A DNA stretch of 64,000 nucleotides. Source: Flavobacterium anseongense. GTDB taxonomy: Bacteria > Bacteroidota > Bacteroidia > Flavobacteriales > Flavobacteriaceae. The stretch covers positions 186,001-250,000 of the forward strand of contig NZ_JAKIHN010000004.1 in NCBI RefSeq assembly GCF_021608185.1. The letters run 5' to 3'. Of the stretch, positions 44,001 to 52,507 are shown piece by piece (the stretch's first letter is position 1; every line of letters begins with the position of its first letter). The notes under the pieces are model-generated. The model was not told where the DNA came from and did not search any database. It was given only the letters and a program-made list of their open reading frames with translations. Both the position numbers and the translations under genes were made by a program.

Positions 44001-44382
44001 CAGTACCATCGGCTTTCATTACCCAAATGTTATCACCGCCGCCAGCATCACTGGTAAACGAAATGTGCTTCCCATCAGGACTAAAACGTGGCTGTATTTC
44101 GAATGGAATTCCGGAACGGAGTAGAGTGGCTTTTCCGCCAGTTATTGGCATACTGTAGATATCTCCCAACATATCAAAAACTATAGTTTTCCCATCCGGA
44201 CTTACATCAAGGTTCATCCAGGTGCCTTCGGTAGTAGTAAAGTTTTGTTTTTTGTAGTTAAAGCTGTCACCGGGTTTGGCAACATCCCATTTTGGTTCTT
44301 TCGGTTCTTTGCTTTCTTCCTGTGCAGTTATGCTAACGGAAATAAAGGTTAGTGTGAGTAGGAAGGATATTCTTTTATTCAT
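41080..44382 (-). CDS. Secreted TolB-propeller/amidohydrolase fusion protein
   Basis: An 1100-residue protein with a signal peptide (ISFLLTLTFISVSITAQ). Residues 50-650 contain PD40/TolB-like propeller blades (for example FSPDGKHISFTSDAGGGDNIW, ISPDGKYMYYSED, LSPDGKMITYLKEDG). From about 680 an amidohydrolase domain follows, with the metal-binding HAH in MPGMVDAHAHIGAFRYG, a distal MGAHGQLQGMGAQWE, and a C-terminal VGKLADVLVLDKNPL. This layout is known in Bacteroidota as predicted peptidases or cyclic amide hydrolases; the substrate is unknown. It is located in the periplasm or outside the cell. Confidence 0.9.
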   Translation of the reverse strand: MNKRISFLLTLTFISVSITAQEESKEPKEPKWDVAKPGDSFNYKKQNFTTTEGTWMNLDVSPDGKTIVFDMLGDIYSMPITGGKATLLRSGIPFEIQPRFSPDGKHISFTSDAGGGDNIWVMKADGTDAKQVTKEDFRLVNNACWMPDGNYLVAKKHFTSQRSLGAGEMWQYHISGGSGVQLTKRKNDQQDVNEPVISPDGKYMYYSEDMYPGGFFQYNKDPNNEIFVINRYDFETGKTDRLTGGPGGAARPQISRDGKLLAFVKRVRATTVLYIQDLETGEEWPVYDKLDKDQQTAWTLFGVYPNFSWMPSNDAIVFWAGGHIQKIDIKTLAVTPIPFTIDVAIDVADRVHFDTPISDNDFTVKMIRDAVTSPDGKTVVFRALGYLWTKALPNGTPKRLTTGTDFEAEPTFSANGKEIVYVTWNDANLGAIRKVGIDGKNSVKLTTEKGIFRTPNLSPDGKMITYLKEDGNIDQGYAFCKKPGIYTMNATGGNVKFVSASGEYPLFTKDGKRIFFQTGGVFFGELTKELKSVDLNGKDERSHIKSKYANRLVPSPDNGWIAFTLLHKGYVAPLNINGQTVDLDDKSTAVPVSQLTKDAGISLHWSPDSKNVMYTLGETYYSSALKDRFTFLEGSPAKVEQPKDSGIKIGLTSKVDKPKGRIALTNALIITMEGDKVIEKGTLIINQNRIEAVGKTGEVIVPADARVYDMTNKTLMPGMVDAHAHIGAFRYGLTTQQNWQLYANLAFGVTTSHDPSSNTESIFTLSEMVKSGGLVGPRISSTGYILYGADGDFKAVINKLDDARSSIKRTKAFGALSVKSYNQPRREQRQQVLQAAREEGINVVPEGGSTFFTNISMVIDGHTGVEHNIPITPVYKDVLELWGKSGVGYTPTLIVNYGGLNAEYYWYQKTNVWENKKLLRFTPRGIIDSRSRYRIMAPEEDYQNDHILTSKTAKSLADSGVKVNMGAHGQLQGMGAQWELWSIAQGGMSNIEALKTATINSANYIGAGKDIGSLEVGKLADVLVLDKNPLDNIQNSNTIIYTIANGRMYDTETMNEVGNEPKKRNNFYWENSKYNAAFPWHEESDSFMHQHCCGAIHEKN

Positions 44383-44423
44383 ATAAAGATAGTGTTTATA
44401 AATTCCCTATAAATATAAGAATA

Positions 44424-44455
44424 AAAAAACCATTCGGATATACAAATGGTTTTTT
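44424..44455 (-). terminator. Terminator after the DUF885 gene
   Basis: AAACCATT and AATGGTTT pair across CGGATATACA; on the minus strand a T run follows. Confidence 0.8.
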
Positions 44456-44479
44456 CAAACAATTTTCAGTTTCAGAAAA

Positions 44480-46279
44480 TTATTGTTTTTTTGCCCAATC
44501 ATCTATATACATTTCTAATATGTTGAGCGGCATACTTCCACCTTGAAGCAGCGCGTCGTGAAAAGCTTTTAAACTGAATTTATTACCCAATTTTTTTTGA
44601 TATTTATCACGAAGTTCTTTGATTTTTAATTCACCGGTTTTGTATGCTAATGCTTGTCCGGGCATAGCCATATAGCGCTCAATTTCTGCGGTTGCAGTAC
44701 TTTCGGCTATAGCTTCATTATCCATCATGTATTTGATGGCTTCTTCTCGGTTCATTTTACCCATGTGCAATCCGGTGTCAACAACCAATCGAATGGCTCT
44801 GTGTATTTCATTGCCATAAGCGCCCATTTTTTGATAAGGATCCTTATAACAACCCAGTATATCTCCCAATGATTCAACATACAATGCCCAACCTTCTGAG
44901 AAAACAGGGAAGTTGGCAAAGCGTCTAAACGATGGTAAGGACTGATTTTCCTGTGCTAAAGAAGCTTGATAATGATGTCCAGGAATGGCTTCGTGTATGA
45001 AAGTTGCCTCAATAGCAAAGTTGGTCACGTTAATTTTAGTAGGATCAACGATTGGGATATAATAAATTCCGGGACGTTTTCCATCGGCAGAACTGCGGTT
45101 GTATTGAGGTGCAGCTGCGGCAGCTCTAAACGCCTCAACTTCTCTCATTTCAAAAGGTGTTTTTGGCTCCATGCTAAAATACTTACTCAAATAGGGCTTG
45201 ACTTTATTAAGTATGGCACCATTGGCATCCAATACTTCCTGATTGGTTTTAAAAGGCATGAATTGTTTGTCCGTCTGCATAAAGTTGAAGAGTTCTTTTA
45301 GCGTTCCTTTGAACCCCATTTTGTTTTTTAGGGATTCCATTTCTGCTGTTATTCTTTTTACTTCATTCAAACCGGTTTGGTGAATGTCCTCCGGGTTTGT
45401 TCGTAGTGTGGTAAAATAATAGATGTTATAGCGATAAAAAGCATCTCCGTTTGGCAAAGCCGAAATGCCGCTGCTCGTTCGGGCAGCATCGAGGTATTCA
45501 CCACCAAAAAAGGCTCCCATTCTTTCGTAGGCTGGAATCAGTTTTTTAGTTATGGCATCTTTATAAGCTGCGGTCAGCCGAAGTTTATCTTCTTTTGAAA
45601 ACGAATCAGGGAAATTATTTATTGGACCGTAAAAGACACTTTTTGCAGGATCTTTTTGTGCCAAACTCGCATATTGTGGAATCATCTTAAGCACCAAAGC
45701 TTTAGGCAATACAATACCGGATTTGATTCCTTTTCTGAAGTTGGCTATCGTAGTATCGGCATAAACAGTAAAAGCTTCAATACGCTCGAGCCAATTTTCA
45801 TAATCCTTTACAGTTTTGAAAGGTTGGTTTCCTTTGCCGTTACCTAATTGCCCCATGGTAAGAGGTAAGGCAAAGAACTGTGCGAAAGGCATTTTTTCAG
45901 TTTGAAATTTTTCGGCTTCTAATTCTCTGTCGATTATTTCTTTTAAAATATAATAAGAGATTTTATCTTCCGAAGTCAGGGTTTCGGGTTTGAATTTAAC
46001 TAAACCACGTTTGTATTTCACATAAAAATCGTGTTTCCTGTTTAAAAAATCCCGACTGCCTTCATTATAAAGTAAATTGTTGTATCGGTTATCTCCCGCC
46101 GAAGTAGCTTCTAATGGGAATAGTTTTAATCGATCCTGATAGTAGTTTTCAAAGAGTTGGTTAAGCGTATTCTTTTTGTCTTTCATTAGAGTTATCGATT
46201 TCATTTGAGCAGTAGATCTGCTTCCTAACAAACAAAAAACGAATAGCAGTAAAGTGGCAATCTTTGGTATTGACTTCAT
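44480..46279 (-). CDS. DUF885 family secreted hydrolase (predicted metallopeptidase)
   Basis: A 599-residue protein with a signal peptide (IATLLLFVFCLLGSRSTAQ). The DUF885 hallmark HEAIPGHHYQ spans H429-E430 to H435-H436 and should bind zinc; the flanking FPVFSEGWALYVESLG block supports the assignment. Members are thought to be periplasmic or secreted carboxypeptidase-like enzymes. It follows the amidohydrolase in gene order, but a terminator lies between them, so the two are separate transcripts. Confidence 0.9.
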   Translation of the reverse strand: MKSIPKIATLLLFVFCLLGSRSTAQMKSITLMKDKKNTLNQLFENYYQDRLKLFPLEATSAGDNRYNNLLYNEGSRDFLNRKHDFYVKYKRGLVKFKPETLTSEDKISYYILKEIIDRELEAEKFQTEKMPFAQFFALPLTMGQLGNGKGNQPFKTVKDYENWLERIEAFTVYADTTIANFRKGIKSGIVLPKALVLKMIPQYASLAQKDPAKSVFYGPINNFPDSFSKEDKLRLTAAYKDAITKKLIPAYERMGAFFGGEYLDAARTSSGISALPNGDAFYRYNIYYFTTLRTNPEDIHQTGLNEVKRITAEMESLKNKMGFKGTLKELFNFMQTDKQFMPFKTNQEVLDANGAILNKVKPYLSKYFSMEPKTPFEMREVEAFRAAAAAPQYNRSSADGKRPGIYYIPIVDPTKINVTNFAIEATFIHEAIPGHHYQASLAQENQSLPSFRRFANFPVFSEGWALYVESLGDILGCYKDPYQKMGAYGNEIHRAIRLVVDTGLHMGKMNREEAIKYMMDNEAIAESTATAEIERYMAMPGQALAYKTGELKIKELRDKYQKKLGNKFSLKAFHDALLQGGSMPLNILEMYIDDWAKKQ

Positions 46280-46327
46280 AAAATAGTTGAATTAAATAGT
46301 TGCATCAAAAAAGCGAAGCTAATGTAC

Positions 46328-46362
46328 AAAAAAAAGCCACCCGAATTAACGAATGGCATTTT
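46328..46362 (-). terminator. Possible terminator after the acyl-CoA dehydrogenase gene
   Basis: GCCA...TGGC with an interior CG/CG pair, then an A-rich stretch (T-rich on the minus strand). The stem is imperfect. Confidence 0.45.
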
Positions 46363-46383
46363 CAAACAATTAACTTAATTAAA

Positions 46384-48174
46384 CTAAAAACAATAACTAT
46401 TTTCGGCTACTAATTTTGTTGTGATTGTTTCTCTCAATCCCACAATATTAGGCATGTTGGTGTATTTTGTAAAACGGCGTAATCCCATTAGCATCATGCG
46501 TTGTTCATCGCCTTCGGCAAAAGAGATAATGCTTTCTTTTCCTTTTTGGGTAACTACATCTACGGCTTTGTATAGGTATAATTTAGCCATCGCTATTTGC
46601 TCTTTTACGTTAGCTTCACCTTGTTTTTTTGCTAGCTTTTCTGTGCGCAAAACTGTGCTTTCAGCCATATAGATTTCGATTAAAATATCGGCAGCAGCGG
46701 TTAATAATTGTTGGTGAGCATCTAAATCAGGGCCGTATTTTTGAACGGCACCACCAGCAACCATTAAGAATGCTTTTTTCAATTTGCCGATTAGTTCTTT
46801 TTCTTCAGAGAATAATTCAGAGTAATCCGGAGTGTCAAATGAAGGAATGCCCATTAGTTCTTCTTGCACTTTTGATGCCGGTCCAAGTAAATCAACATGA
46901 CCTTTCATGGCTTTTTTGATTAGCATTCCAACAGATAACATTCGGTTGATTTCGTTGGTTCCTTCATAGATTCGTGCAATACGTGCATCGCGCCAGGCAC
47001 TTTCCATTGGTGTATCTTCAGAGAATCCCATTCCGCCATAGATTTGAATCCCTTCATCGGCAGCGTTTTGAACATCTTCTGAAACAGCAACTTTAAGAAT
47101 CGAGCATTCAATTGCAAATTCTTCAACACCTTTTAGTTCGGCTTCTTGGTGTGAAGTGCCTTCTGCTTCGCGTAATTTAATTCGGGTTTCAATATCTTTT
47201 GCAGCACGATATGTAGCGCTTTCTCCGGCATAAGCAGAAGTTGCCATTTCGGCTAATTTATATCTAATAGCTCCAAAACTTGAAATTGGAACATTGAACT
47301 GAATTCTTTCATTAGCATAATTCACAGCATTTGAAGTCACACGACGTTGCGCATCTAAACAAGCAGCGGCCAATTTGATACGACCAACATTCAAGGCATT
47401 CATGGCAATTTTAAAACCTTCACCACGACCGGCCAACATATTCTCAACCGGAACTTTTGTGTCAGCAAAGAAAACCTGACGTGTAGAAGAGGCGCGAATT
47501 CCGAGTTTATGTTCTTCTTCGTTCATTGTAATTCCGTTGCTCGGATCGTTTTCTACTATGAAACCGGTAATGTTTTTATCATCTTCGATTCTGGCAAACA
47601 CAATAAATAAAGAACAGAAACCTGCATTAGATATCCACATTTTTCCTCCGGTGATGCTGTAATATTTTCCATCAGCAGAAAGCACTGCTTTAGTTTTTCC
47701 TGAGTTAGCATCTGAACCTGCCCCTGGTTCAGTCAAACAGTATGCACCAAACCATTCACCAGAAGCTAATTTAGGTACGAATTTTTGCTTTTGCTCTTCG
47801 GTTCCGTATAACGTAATTGGCATAGTTCCGATTCCGGTATGTGCTCCAAAAGCTGTTGAAAACGAACCCGTTGCTCCCGAAATATAGTCGCAGACCAAAC
47901 AGGTATCAACAAATCCCATTCCCATTCCGCCATAAGCTTCAGGAACGGCTACGCTTAAGAATCCCATTTCTCCTGCTTTCTTCATTACTTCTTCTGTGAA
48001 TGCATAATCTTTAGCTTCAAAGCGATTTTTGTTTGGCCAGATTTCTTTGTCAACGAATTCCTTAACAGAATCACGCATCATGATTTGCTCTTCTGAGAAA
48101 TCTTCCGGTGTGAAAACGTCTTCACATTTTGTTTCTTTTACGAGGAATTGTCCTCCACGAGTTATATCGCTCAT
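46384..48174 (-). CDS. fadE: Acyl-CoA dehydrogenase (FadE/AcdA-type)
   Basis: A 596-residue flavoenzyme for the first step of beta-oxidation. FAD- and substrate-binding blocks are visible: WFGAYCLTEPGAGSDANSGK, WISNAGFCSLF, IQIYGGMGFSEDTPMES and RDARIARIYEGTNEINR. Length is that of the larger VLCAD-type enzymes, with an extra C-terminal domain of about 180 residues. Last gene of the fadN-fadA-barrel-fadE group. The gap to the upstream barrel gene is only 21 bases. Confidence 0.94.
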   Translation of the reverse strand: MSDITRGGQFLVKETKCEDVFTPEDFSEEQIMMRDSVKEFVDKEIWPNKNRFEAKDYAFTEEVMKKAGEMGFLSVAVPEAYGGMGMGFVDTCLVCDYISGATGSFSTAFGAHTGIGTMPITLYGTEEQKQKFVPKLASGEWFGAYCLTEPGAGSDANSGKTKAVLSADGKYYSITGGKMWISNAGFCSLFIVFARIEDDKNITGFIVENDPSNGITMNEEEHKLGIRASSTRQVFFADTKVPVENMLAGRGEGFKIAMNALNVGRIKLAAACLDAQRRVTSNAVNYANERIQFNVPISSFGAIRYKLAEMATSAYAGESATYRAAKDIETRIKLREAEGTSHQEAELKGVEEFAIECSILKVAVSEDVQNAADEGIQIYGGMGFSEDTPMESAWRDARIARIYEGTNEINRMLSVGMLIKKAMKGHVDLLGPASKVQEELMGIPSFDTPDYSELFSEEKELIGKLKKAFLMVAGGAVQKYGPDLDAHQQLLTAAADILIEIYMAESTVLRTEKLAKKQGEANVKEQIAMAKLYLYKAVDVVTQKGKESIISFAEGDEQRMMLMGLRRFTKYTNMPNIVGLRETITTKLVAENSYCF

Positions 48175-48195
48175 TTCTTTATATTTTAAATTTTT

Positions 48196-48723
48196 TTAAT
48201 TGAATCTGTAATGGAAAATTAAATTTTCCGATAAATTATTTGCTCTACTATTGATACTGTAATTAATGCAAAATCCTAGCCCGAATTTTTTGGTGATATA
48301 GAATTTTGGATTTACTCTCAAGGGTATTGAGACCGTATTTTTCTTTTCGGTTTCATCAGTAGCTTCGTCTTCAATTTTCTGGTTGTAGTAACCAACACCG
48401 GCAAATCCCTCGAGGCTGAACCATTTTGCCGCTCTCCATTCCCTTCCATATAGCAGGCTTAACTCATTGAAATTGTATTTTGTATCTGCTAGTATGGCTT
48501 CTTCCTGACCACCTAAATAAGATACAGAGAATAAATTCTTATCTAACGCAAAAGTGGCATCAGCAAGGAAAGTCAGGCCGCTGGCATCAGTAGCATTTTT
48601 GTGTGCATTAAAAACACCAAAGCCCAAATTGACAGCATGCATTTTTAATTTACCGGTTGATTCCTGTGCCCTTCCTGTAAATGAACAGAGCGCAATTGCA
48701 GTTGTGATAATAGCTTTTCTCAT
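48196..48723 (-). CDS. Outer-membrane beta-barrel protein in the fad operon
   Basis: A 175-residue protein with a signal peptide (MRKAIITTAIALCSFTGRAQ) and about eight amphipathic strands, ending in the aromatic C-terminus NLIFHYRFN. This is an OmpX/OmpW-like small barrel by general form, not by specific motif. It lies between fadA (16 bases upstream) and fadE (21 bases downstream), so it is co-transcribed with beta-oxidation genes. Transport or sensing of fatty acids is an inference from context. Confidence 0.75.
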   Translation of the reverse strand: MRKAIITTAIALCSFTGRAQESTGKLKMHAVNLGFGVFNAHKNATDASGLTFLADATFALDKNLFSVSYLGGQEEAILADTKYNFNELSLLYGREWRAAKWFSLEGFAGVGYYNQKIEDEATDETEKKNTVSIPLRVNPKFYITKKFGLGFCINYSINSRANNLSENLIFHYRFN

Positions 48724-48739
48724 ATCGTTTGATTTTGGT

Positions 48740-49927
48740 TTATACTAATTCAAAAACCCCTGCCGCACCTTGACCGGTTCCGACGCACATAGAAACGATT
48801 CCATATTTATCGCCTCGGCGTTTCATTTCGTCAAATAGTTGAACTGATAATTTTGCTCCGGTACAGCCTAGTGGATGACCTAGCGCAATCGCGCCACCGT
48901 TTACGTTTACGATTTCAGGATTTAATTCTAATTCTCTTGTAACTGCTAAAGCCTGAGAAGCAAAAGCTTCATTAAGCTCAATTAGGTTGATATTGTTCAA
49001 AGTCAAACCAGCTTGTTTTAAAGCTTTCGGAATGGCTTTTACCGGACCGATTCCCATGATTCTTGGTTCAACACCCGCAGCCGCATAGCTAACCATTCGG
49101 GCAATAGGAGTGAGGTTTAATTCTTTTACCATGTCTTCACTCATGACTAATACAAAAGCTGCTCCGTCACTCATTTGTGATGAAGTTCCTGCTGTGACAC
49201 TACCATCAGCAGCGAAAACCGGTTTTAGCTTTGCTAAAGCTTGTAAATTGGTGTCTGCTCTTGGACCTTCGTCTTTGGTTACCGTATAGGATTTGGTTTC
49301 TTTCTTTCCGTTTTCGTTGATGAAGGTTTGTTCTATCGTAATCGGAACAATCTGCTTGTCAAATTTACCTTCCGCTTGTGCTTTAATGGCTTTGAGATGC
49401 GAGTTCAGTGCAAACGCATCTTGGTCTTCACGTGATACATTAAATTGTTTAGCGACAGCTTCTGCTGTTAAACCCATTCCCCAGTAATAATCTTCGTGAC
49501 CTTCTTTGGCTACTGCATAATCAGGAGTAGGCTTGTAACCACCCATCGGAATAAAACTCATGCTTTCGGCTCCACCTGCAATAATGCAATCGGCCATGCC
49601 GCTTTGGATTTTAGCCGTTGCCATAGCAATCGTTTCTAATCCGGAAGCGCAATAGCGATTTACGGTTACGCCGGGAACATCGGTTACTTTTAATCCCATT
49701 AATGAAATCAAACGTGCAACGTTTAATCCTTGTTCGGCTTCAGGCATGGCATTCCCAACCATGACGTCGTCGATTCTGGTTTTGTCAAAATTGGGTAGCT
49801 CATTCATCATGAATTGTATGGTTTCTGCAGCCAATTCGTCGGGACGTTTGAATCTGAATACTCCTTTTGGAGCTTTACCTACTGCGGTGCGGTAGGCAGA
49901 AACAATATATGCTGTTGTATTTTTCAT
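48740..49927 (-). CDS. fadA: Acetyl-CoA C-acyltransferase (thiolase)
   Basis: A 395-residue thiolase that releases acetyl-CoA in the last step of beta-oxidation. The acylated cysteine is in the NRYCASGLETIAMA motif, with GGAESMSF following. The C-terminal catalytic residues are in NVNGGAIALGHPLGCTGAK and CVGTGQGAAGVFE. Length is typical. It lies 79 bases after fadN, with a gap containing short TCGTTCCTACGGAAC and TTGTCCCTACGAGAC sequences related to the intergenic element at 9110. Confidence 0.95.
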   Translation of the reverse strand: MKNTTAYIVSAYRTAVGKAPKGVFRFKRPDELAAETIQFMMNELPNFDKTRIDDVMVGNAMPEAEQGLNVARLISLMGLKVTDVPGVTVNRYCASGLETIAMATAKIQSGMADCIIAGGAESMSFIPMGGYKPTPDYAVAKEGHEDYYWGMGLTAEAVAKQFNVSREDQDAFALNSHLKAIKAQAEGKFDKQIVPITIEQTFINENGKKETKSYTVTKDEGPRADTNLQALAKLKPVFAADGSVTAGTSSQMSDGAAFVLVMSEDMVKELNLTPIARMVSYAAAGVEPRIMGIGPVKAIPKALKQAGLTLNNINLIELNEAFASQALAVTRELELNPEIVNVNGGAIALGHPLGCTGAKLSVQLFDEMKRRGDKYGIVSMCVGTGQGAAGVFELV

Positions 49928-49937
49928 TGTATTATTT

Positions 49938-50010
49938 TATGTCGTTCCTACGGAACTTTATTTATCATAATTTATTTTTTCTACCCGGATGTTGTCCCTA
50001 CGAGACTTAG
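49938..50010. repeat. TCCCTACGGGA-type element between fadN and fadA
   Basis: GTCGTTCCTACGGAACTTT (49941-49959) and GTTGTCCCTACGAGACTTAG (49991-50010) are diverged direct copies of the core found at 9176-9198. The second one overlaps the end of fadN. Confidence 0.5.
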
Positions 50011-52397
50011 TTTCTTAGAGGCTTTCCTTTGGTTAACATAAACTGAATTCTCTCAAGAGTTTTTCTTTCGGTGCAAAGCGATAAGAAGGCTTCTCTTTCG
50101 ATATCCAATAAATATTGCTCACTTACTAATGTTGGTTCTGATAAATCGCCACCAGCCATCACATAAGCTAACTTATTAGCAATCTTTTGATCGTGTTCTG
50201 AAATGTATTTTCCGGCTACCATTTGGTCGGTTCCGACTAAGAACATTCCCAATGCCTGTTTCCCAAGAACTTTTACATCCGTTCTTCTGATTGGTTGCGT
50301 ATAACCCGCTTCAGCTATTAGTAATGCGTGTTTCTTAGCTTCGGCAATTTGTCTGTCTTTGTTGACTACGACTATGTCTTTTCCTTTTTGTAATACTCCG
50401 GTATCAAAGGCTTCATAAGCTGAAGTCGATACTTTTGCCATAGCTACGGCTAAGAAATATTCCTGTAGTACATTCAGCTCCACATCATTCTTACGGAACA
50501 AATCGGAAGCACGTAATGCCATTTCTTTAGAACCGCCACCACCTGGAATTACACCAACACCAAACTCAACCAAACCGATATAACTTTCGGCTGCAGCGAC
50601 AACTTTATCAGCGTGTAAGGTCATTTCGCAACCGCCACCTAAGGTCATTCCGTGAGGCGCAACGATAACCGGAATTGAAGAGTAACGTACACGCATCATC
50701 GTATCCTGGAACATCTTGATTGCCATGTTCAGTTCGTCGTATTCCTGTTCAACCGCCATCATGAATATCATTCCGATATTGGCACCGACAGAGAAATTGG
50801 CTCCCTGATTCCCGATAACCAAACCGTTGTATTCTTTTTCGGCAAGGTCGATAGCTTTGTTGATTCCGACTAAAACGTCTCCGCCAATAGTATTCATTTT
50901 AGACTGGAATTCTAAATTCAATATTCCATCACCTAAATCGTGCAGTACAGCACCGCTGTTGCTCCATACTTTTTTGCTTTCGCGGATATTATTCAATATA
51001 ATGAAACTATCTTGACCGGGAACTTTAGTTTGTGATTTAGATGGAATCGCATAGTAATATGTATTTCCTTCTTTTACAGTATAAAAACTTGCATTACCTG
51101 AAGCTATCATTTCATTTACCCAGGCTGCGGGTTTTAAACCTTCGGCTTCCATTAACTCAATTCCTTTTTGAACTCCGATAGCATCCCAAATTTCAAACGG
51201 TCCGTTTTCCCAACCGAAACCAGCTTTCATTGCATCGTCAATTTTATAAAAATCATCTGTGATTTCAGGAACACGGTTTGAGCAATAGGCAAACATTGCA
51301 GCGAAGTTCTTTCTGTAGAAAACGCCCGCTTTGTCTTTTCCTTTTACTAAAACTTTAAATCGGTCGATAGGTTTGTCTATGGTTTTGGTCAATTCCAATG
51401 TAGCAAATGAAGCTTTCTTAGCCGCGCGGTATTCCATCGTATTTAAATCTAAAGACAAGATGTCTTTATCTACTTTTTTATAGAATCCTTGTCCCGTTTT
51501 GCTGCCAAGCCATTTATTTTCAACCATTTTGTTGATAAAATCCGGTAGTTTGAATAAGTCGTGTGCTTCGTCATTTGGGCAGTTTTCATACAAACCGTTC
51601 GCTACATGAACCAAAGTATCCAAACCAACAACATCAACTGTTCTGAACGTGGCCGATTTTGGTCGGCCGATAACCGGTCCGGTTAACTTATCCACTTCTT
51701 CAATGGTTAAATCCATTTGTTTTACCAAGTGAAACAAACTCTGGATTCCGAAGATTCCGATTCGGTTACCAATAAAAGCAGGAGTGTCTTTGGCTACGAC
51801 CGAAGTCTTACCCAAATATTTTGAACCATACTCAAACAAAAAGTCCAATACTTCCTGAGAAGTTTGCGGTCCCGGAATGATTTCGAATAACTTTAAATAA
51901 CGAGCAGGGTTGAAGAAGTGTGTTCCGCAGAAATGCTTTTGGAAATCCTCGCTGCGGCCTTCGCTCATAAACTTTATTGGAATGCCAGATGTATTCGATG
52001 TTACTAAAGTTCCTGATTTACGGAATTTGTCAATCTGTTCGAATACTAATTTCTTGATGTCTAAACGCTCTACTACAACTTCTATAATCCAATCGTAGTT
52101 GACTATTTTAGCCATGTCATCCGTAGTATTTCCTGTAGTAATACGGCTTGCGAATTTTTGACTGTAAATGGGAGAAGGGTTCGACTTTAATGCATTCGTT
52201 AAATGTTCATTCACAATTCGGTTTCTAACGGCTTTACTTTCGAGCGTTAATCCCTTTTTTTCTTCGGTTTCAGTTAAGGCATTCGGAACGATATCCAAAA
52301 GCAGCACTTCCAAACCAATGTTAGCAAAATGACAGGCAATGCCAGAACCCATGATTCCGGAGCCTACTACTGCCACTTTTTTGATTGTACGTTTCAT
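50007..52397 (-). CDS. fadN: Bifunctional 3-hydroxyacyl-CoA dehydrogenase / enoyl-CoA hydratase (FadN-type)
   Basis: A 796-residue enzyme catalysing the hydration and second oxidation steps of beta-oxidation. The dehydrogenase half is first: VAVVGSGIMGSGIACHFANIG, then HFFNPARYLKLFEIIPG and GFGWENGPFEIWD. The hydratase half follows: NQGANFSVGANIG, then HGMTLGGGCEMTLHADKVVAA and GLVEFGVGVIPGGGG. The order dehydrogenase-hydratase is the reverse of E. coli FadB and matches Bacillus FadN. It is the first enzyme gene after the MarR regulator. Confidence 0.94.
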   Translation of the reverse strand: MKRTIKKVAVVGSGIMGSGIACHFANIGLEVLLLDIVPNALTETEEKKGLTLESKAVRNRIVNEHLTNALKSNPSPIYSQKFASRITTGNTTDDMAKIVNYDWIIEVVVERLDIKKLVFEQIDKFRKSGTLVTSNTSGIPIKFMSEGRSEDFQKHFCGTHFFNPARYLKLFEIIPGPQTSQEVLDFLFEYGSKYLGKTSVVAKDTPAFIGNRIGIFGIQSLFHLVKQMDLTIEEVDKLTGPVIGRPKSATFRTVDVVGLDTLVHVANGLYENCPNDEAHDLFKLPDFINKMVENKWLGSKTGQGFYKKVDKDILSLDLNTMEYRAAKKASFATLELTKTIDKPIDRFKVLVKGKDKAGVFYRKNFAAMFAYCSNRVPEITDDFYKIDDAMKAGFGWENGPFEIWDAIGVQKGIELMEAEGLKPAAWVNEMIASGNASFYTVKEGNTYYYAIPSKSQTKVPGQDSFIILNNIRESKKVWSNSGAVLHDLGDGILNLEFQSKMNTIGGDVLVGINKAIDLAEKEYNGLVIGNQGANFSVGANIGMIFMMAVEQEYDELNMAIKMFQDTMMRVRYSSIPVIVAPHGMTLGGGCEMTLHADKVVAAAESYIGLVEFGVGVIPGGGGSKEMALRASDLFRKNDVELNVLQEYFLAVAMAKVSTSAYEAFDTGVLQKGKDIVVVNKDRQIAEAKKHALLIAEAGYTQPIRRTDVKVLGKQALGMFLVGTDQMVAGKYISEHDQKIANKLAYVMAGGDLSEPTLVSEQYLLDIEREAFLSLCTERKTLERIQFMLTKGKPLRN

Positions 52398-52420
52398 TTG
52401 TGTTTATTCTTTATAATTAT

Positions 52421-52485
52421 GTCAGTCTGAGCTTGTCCAAGACTTATTAATAACGAAAGCACTTCGACAAGCTCAGTGTGACAAT
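52421..52485. repeat. REP-like inverted repeat between marR and fadN
   Basis: GTCAGTCTGAGCTTGTC (52421-52437) pairs with GACAAGCTCAGTGTGAC (52466-52482) at 15 of 17 positions, with a 28-base loop. The right arm (52460-52485) is identical to 14749-14774. On a marR-fadN message it would fold into a strong hairpin just ahead of fadN. Confidence 0.8.
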
Positions 52486-52507
52486 CGTATTTTTAATTGT
52501 ATGTATT

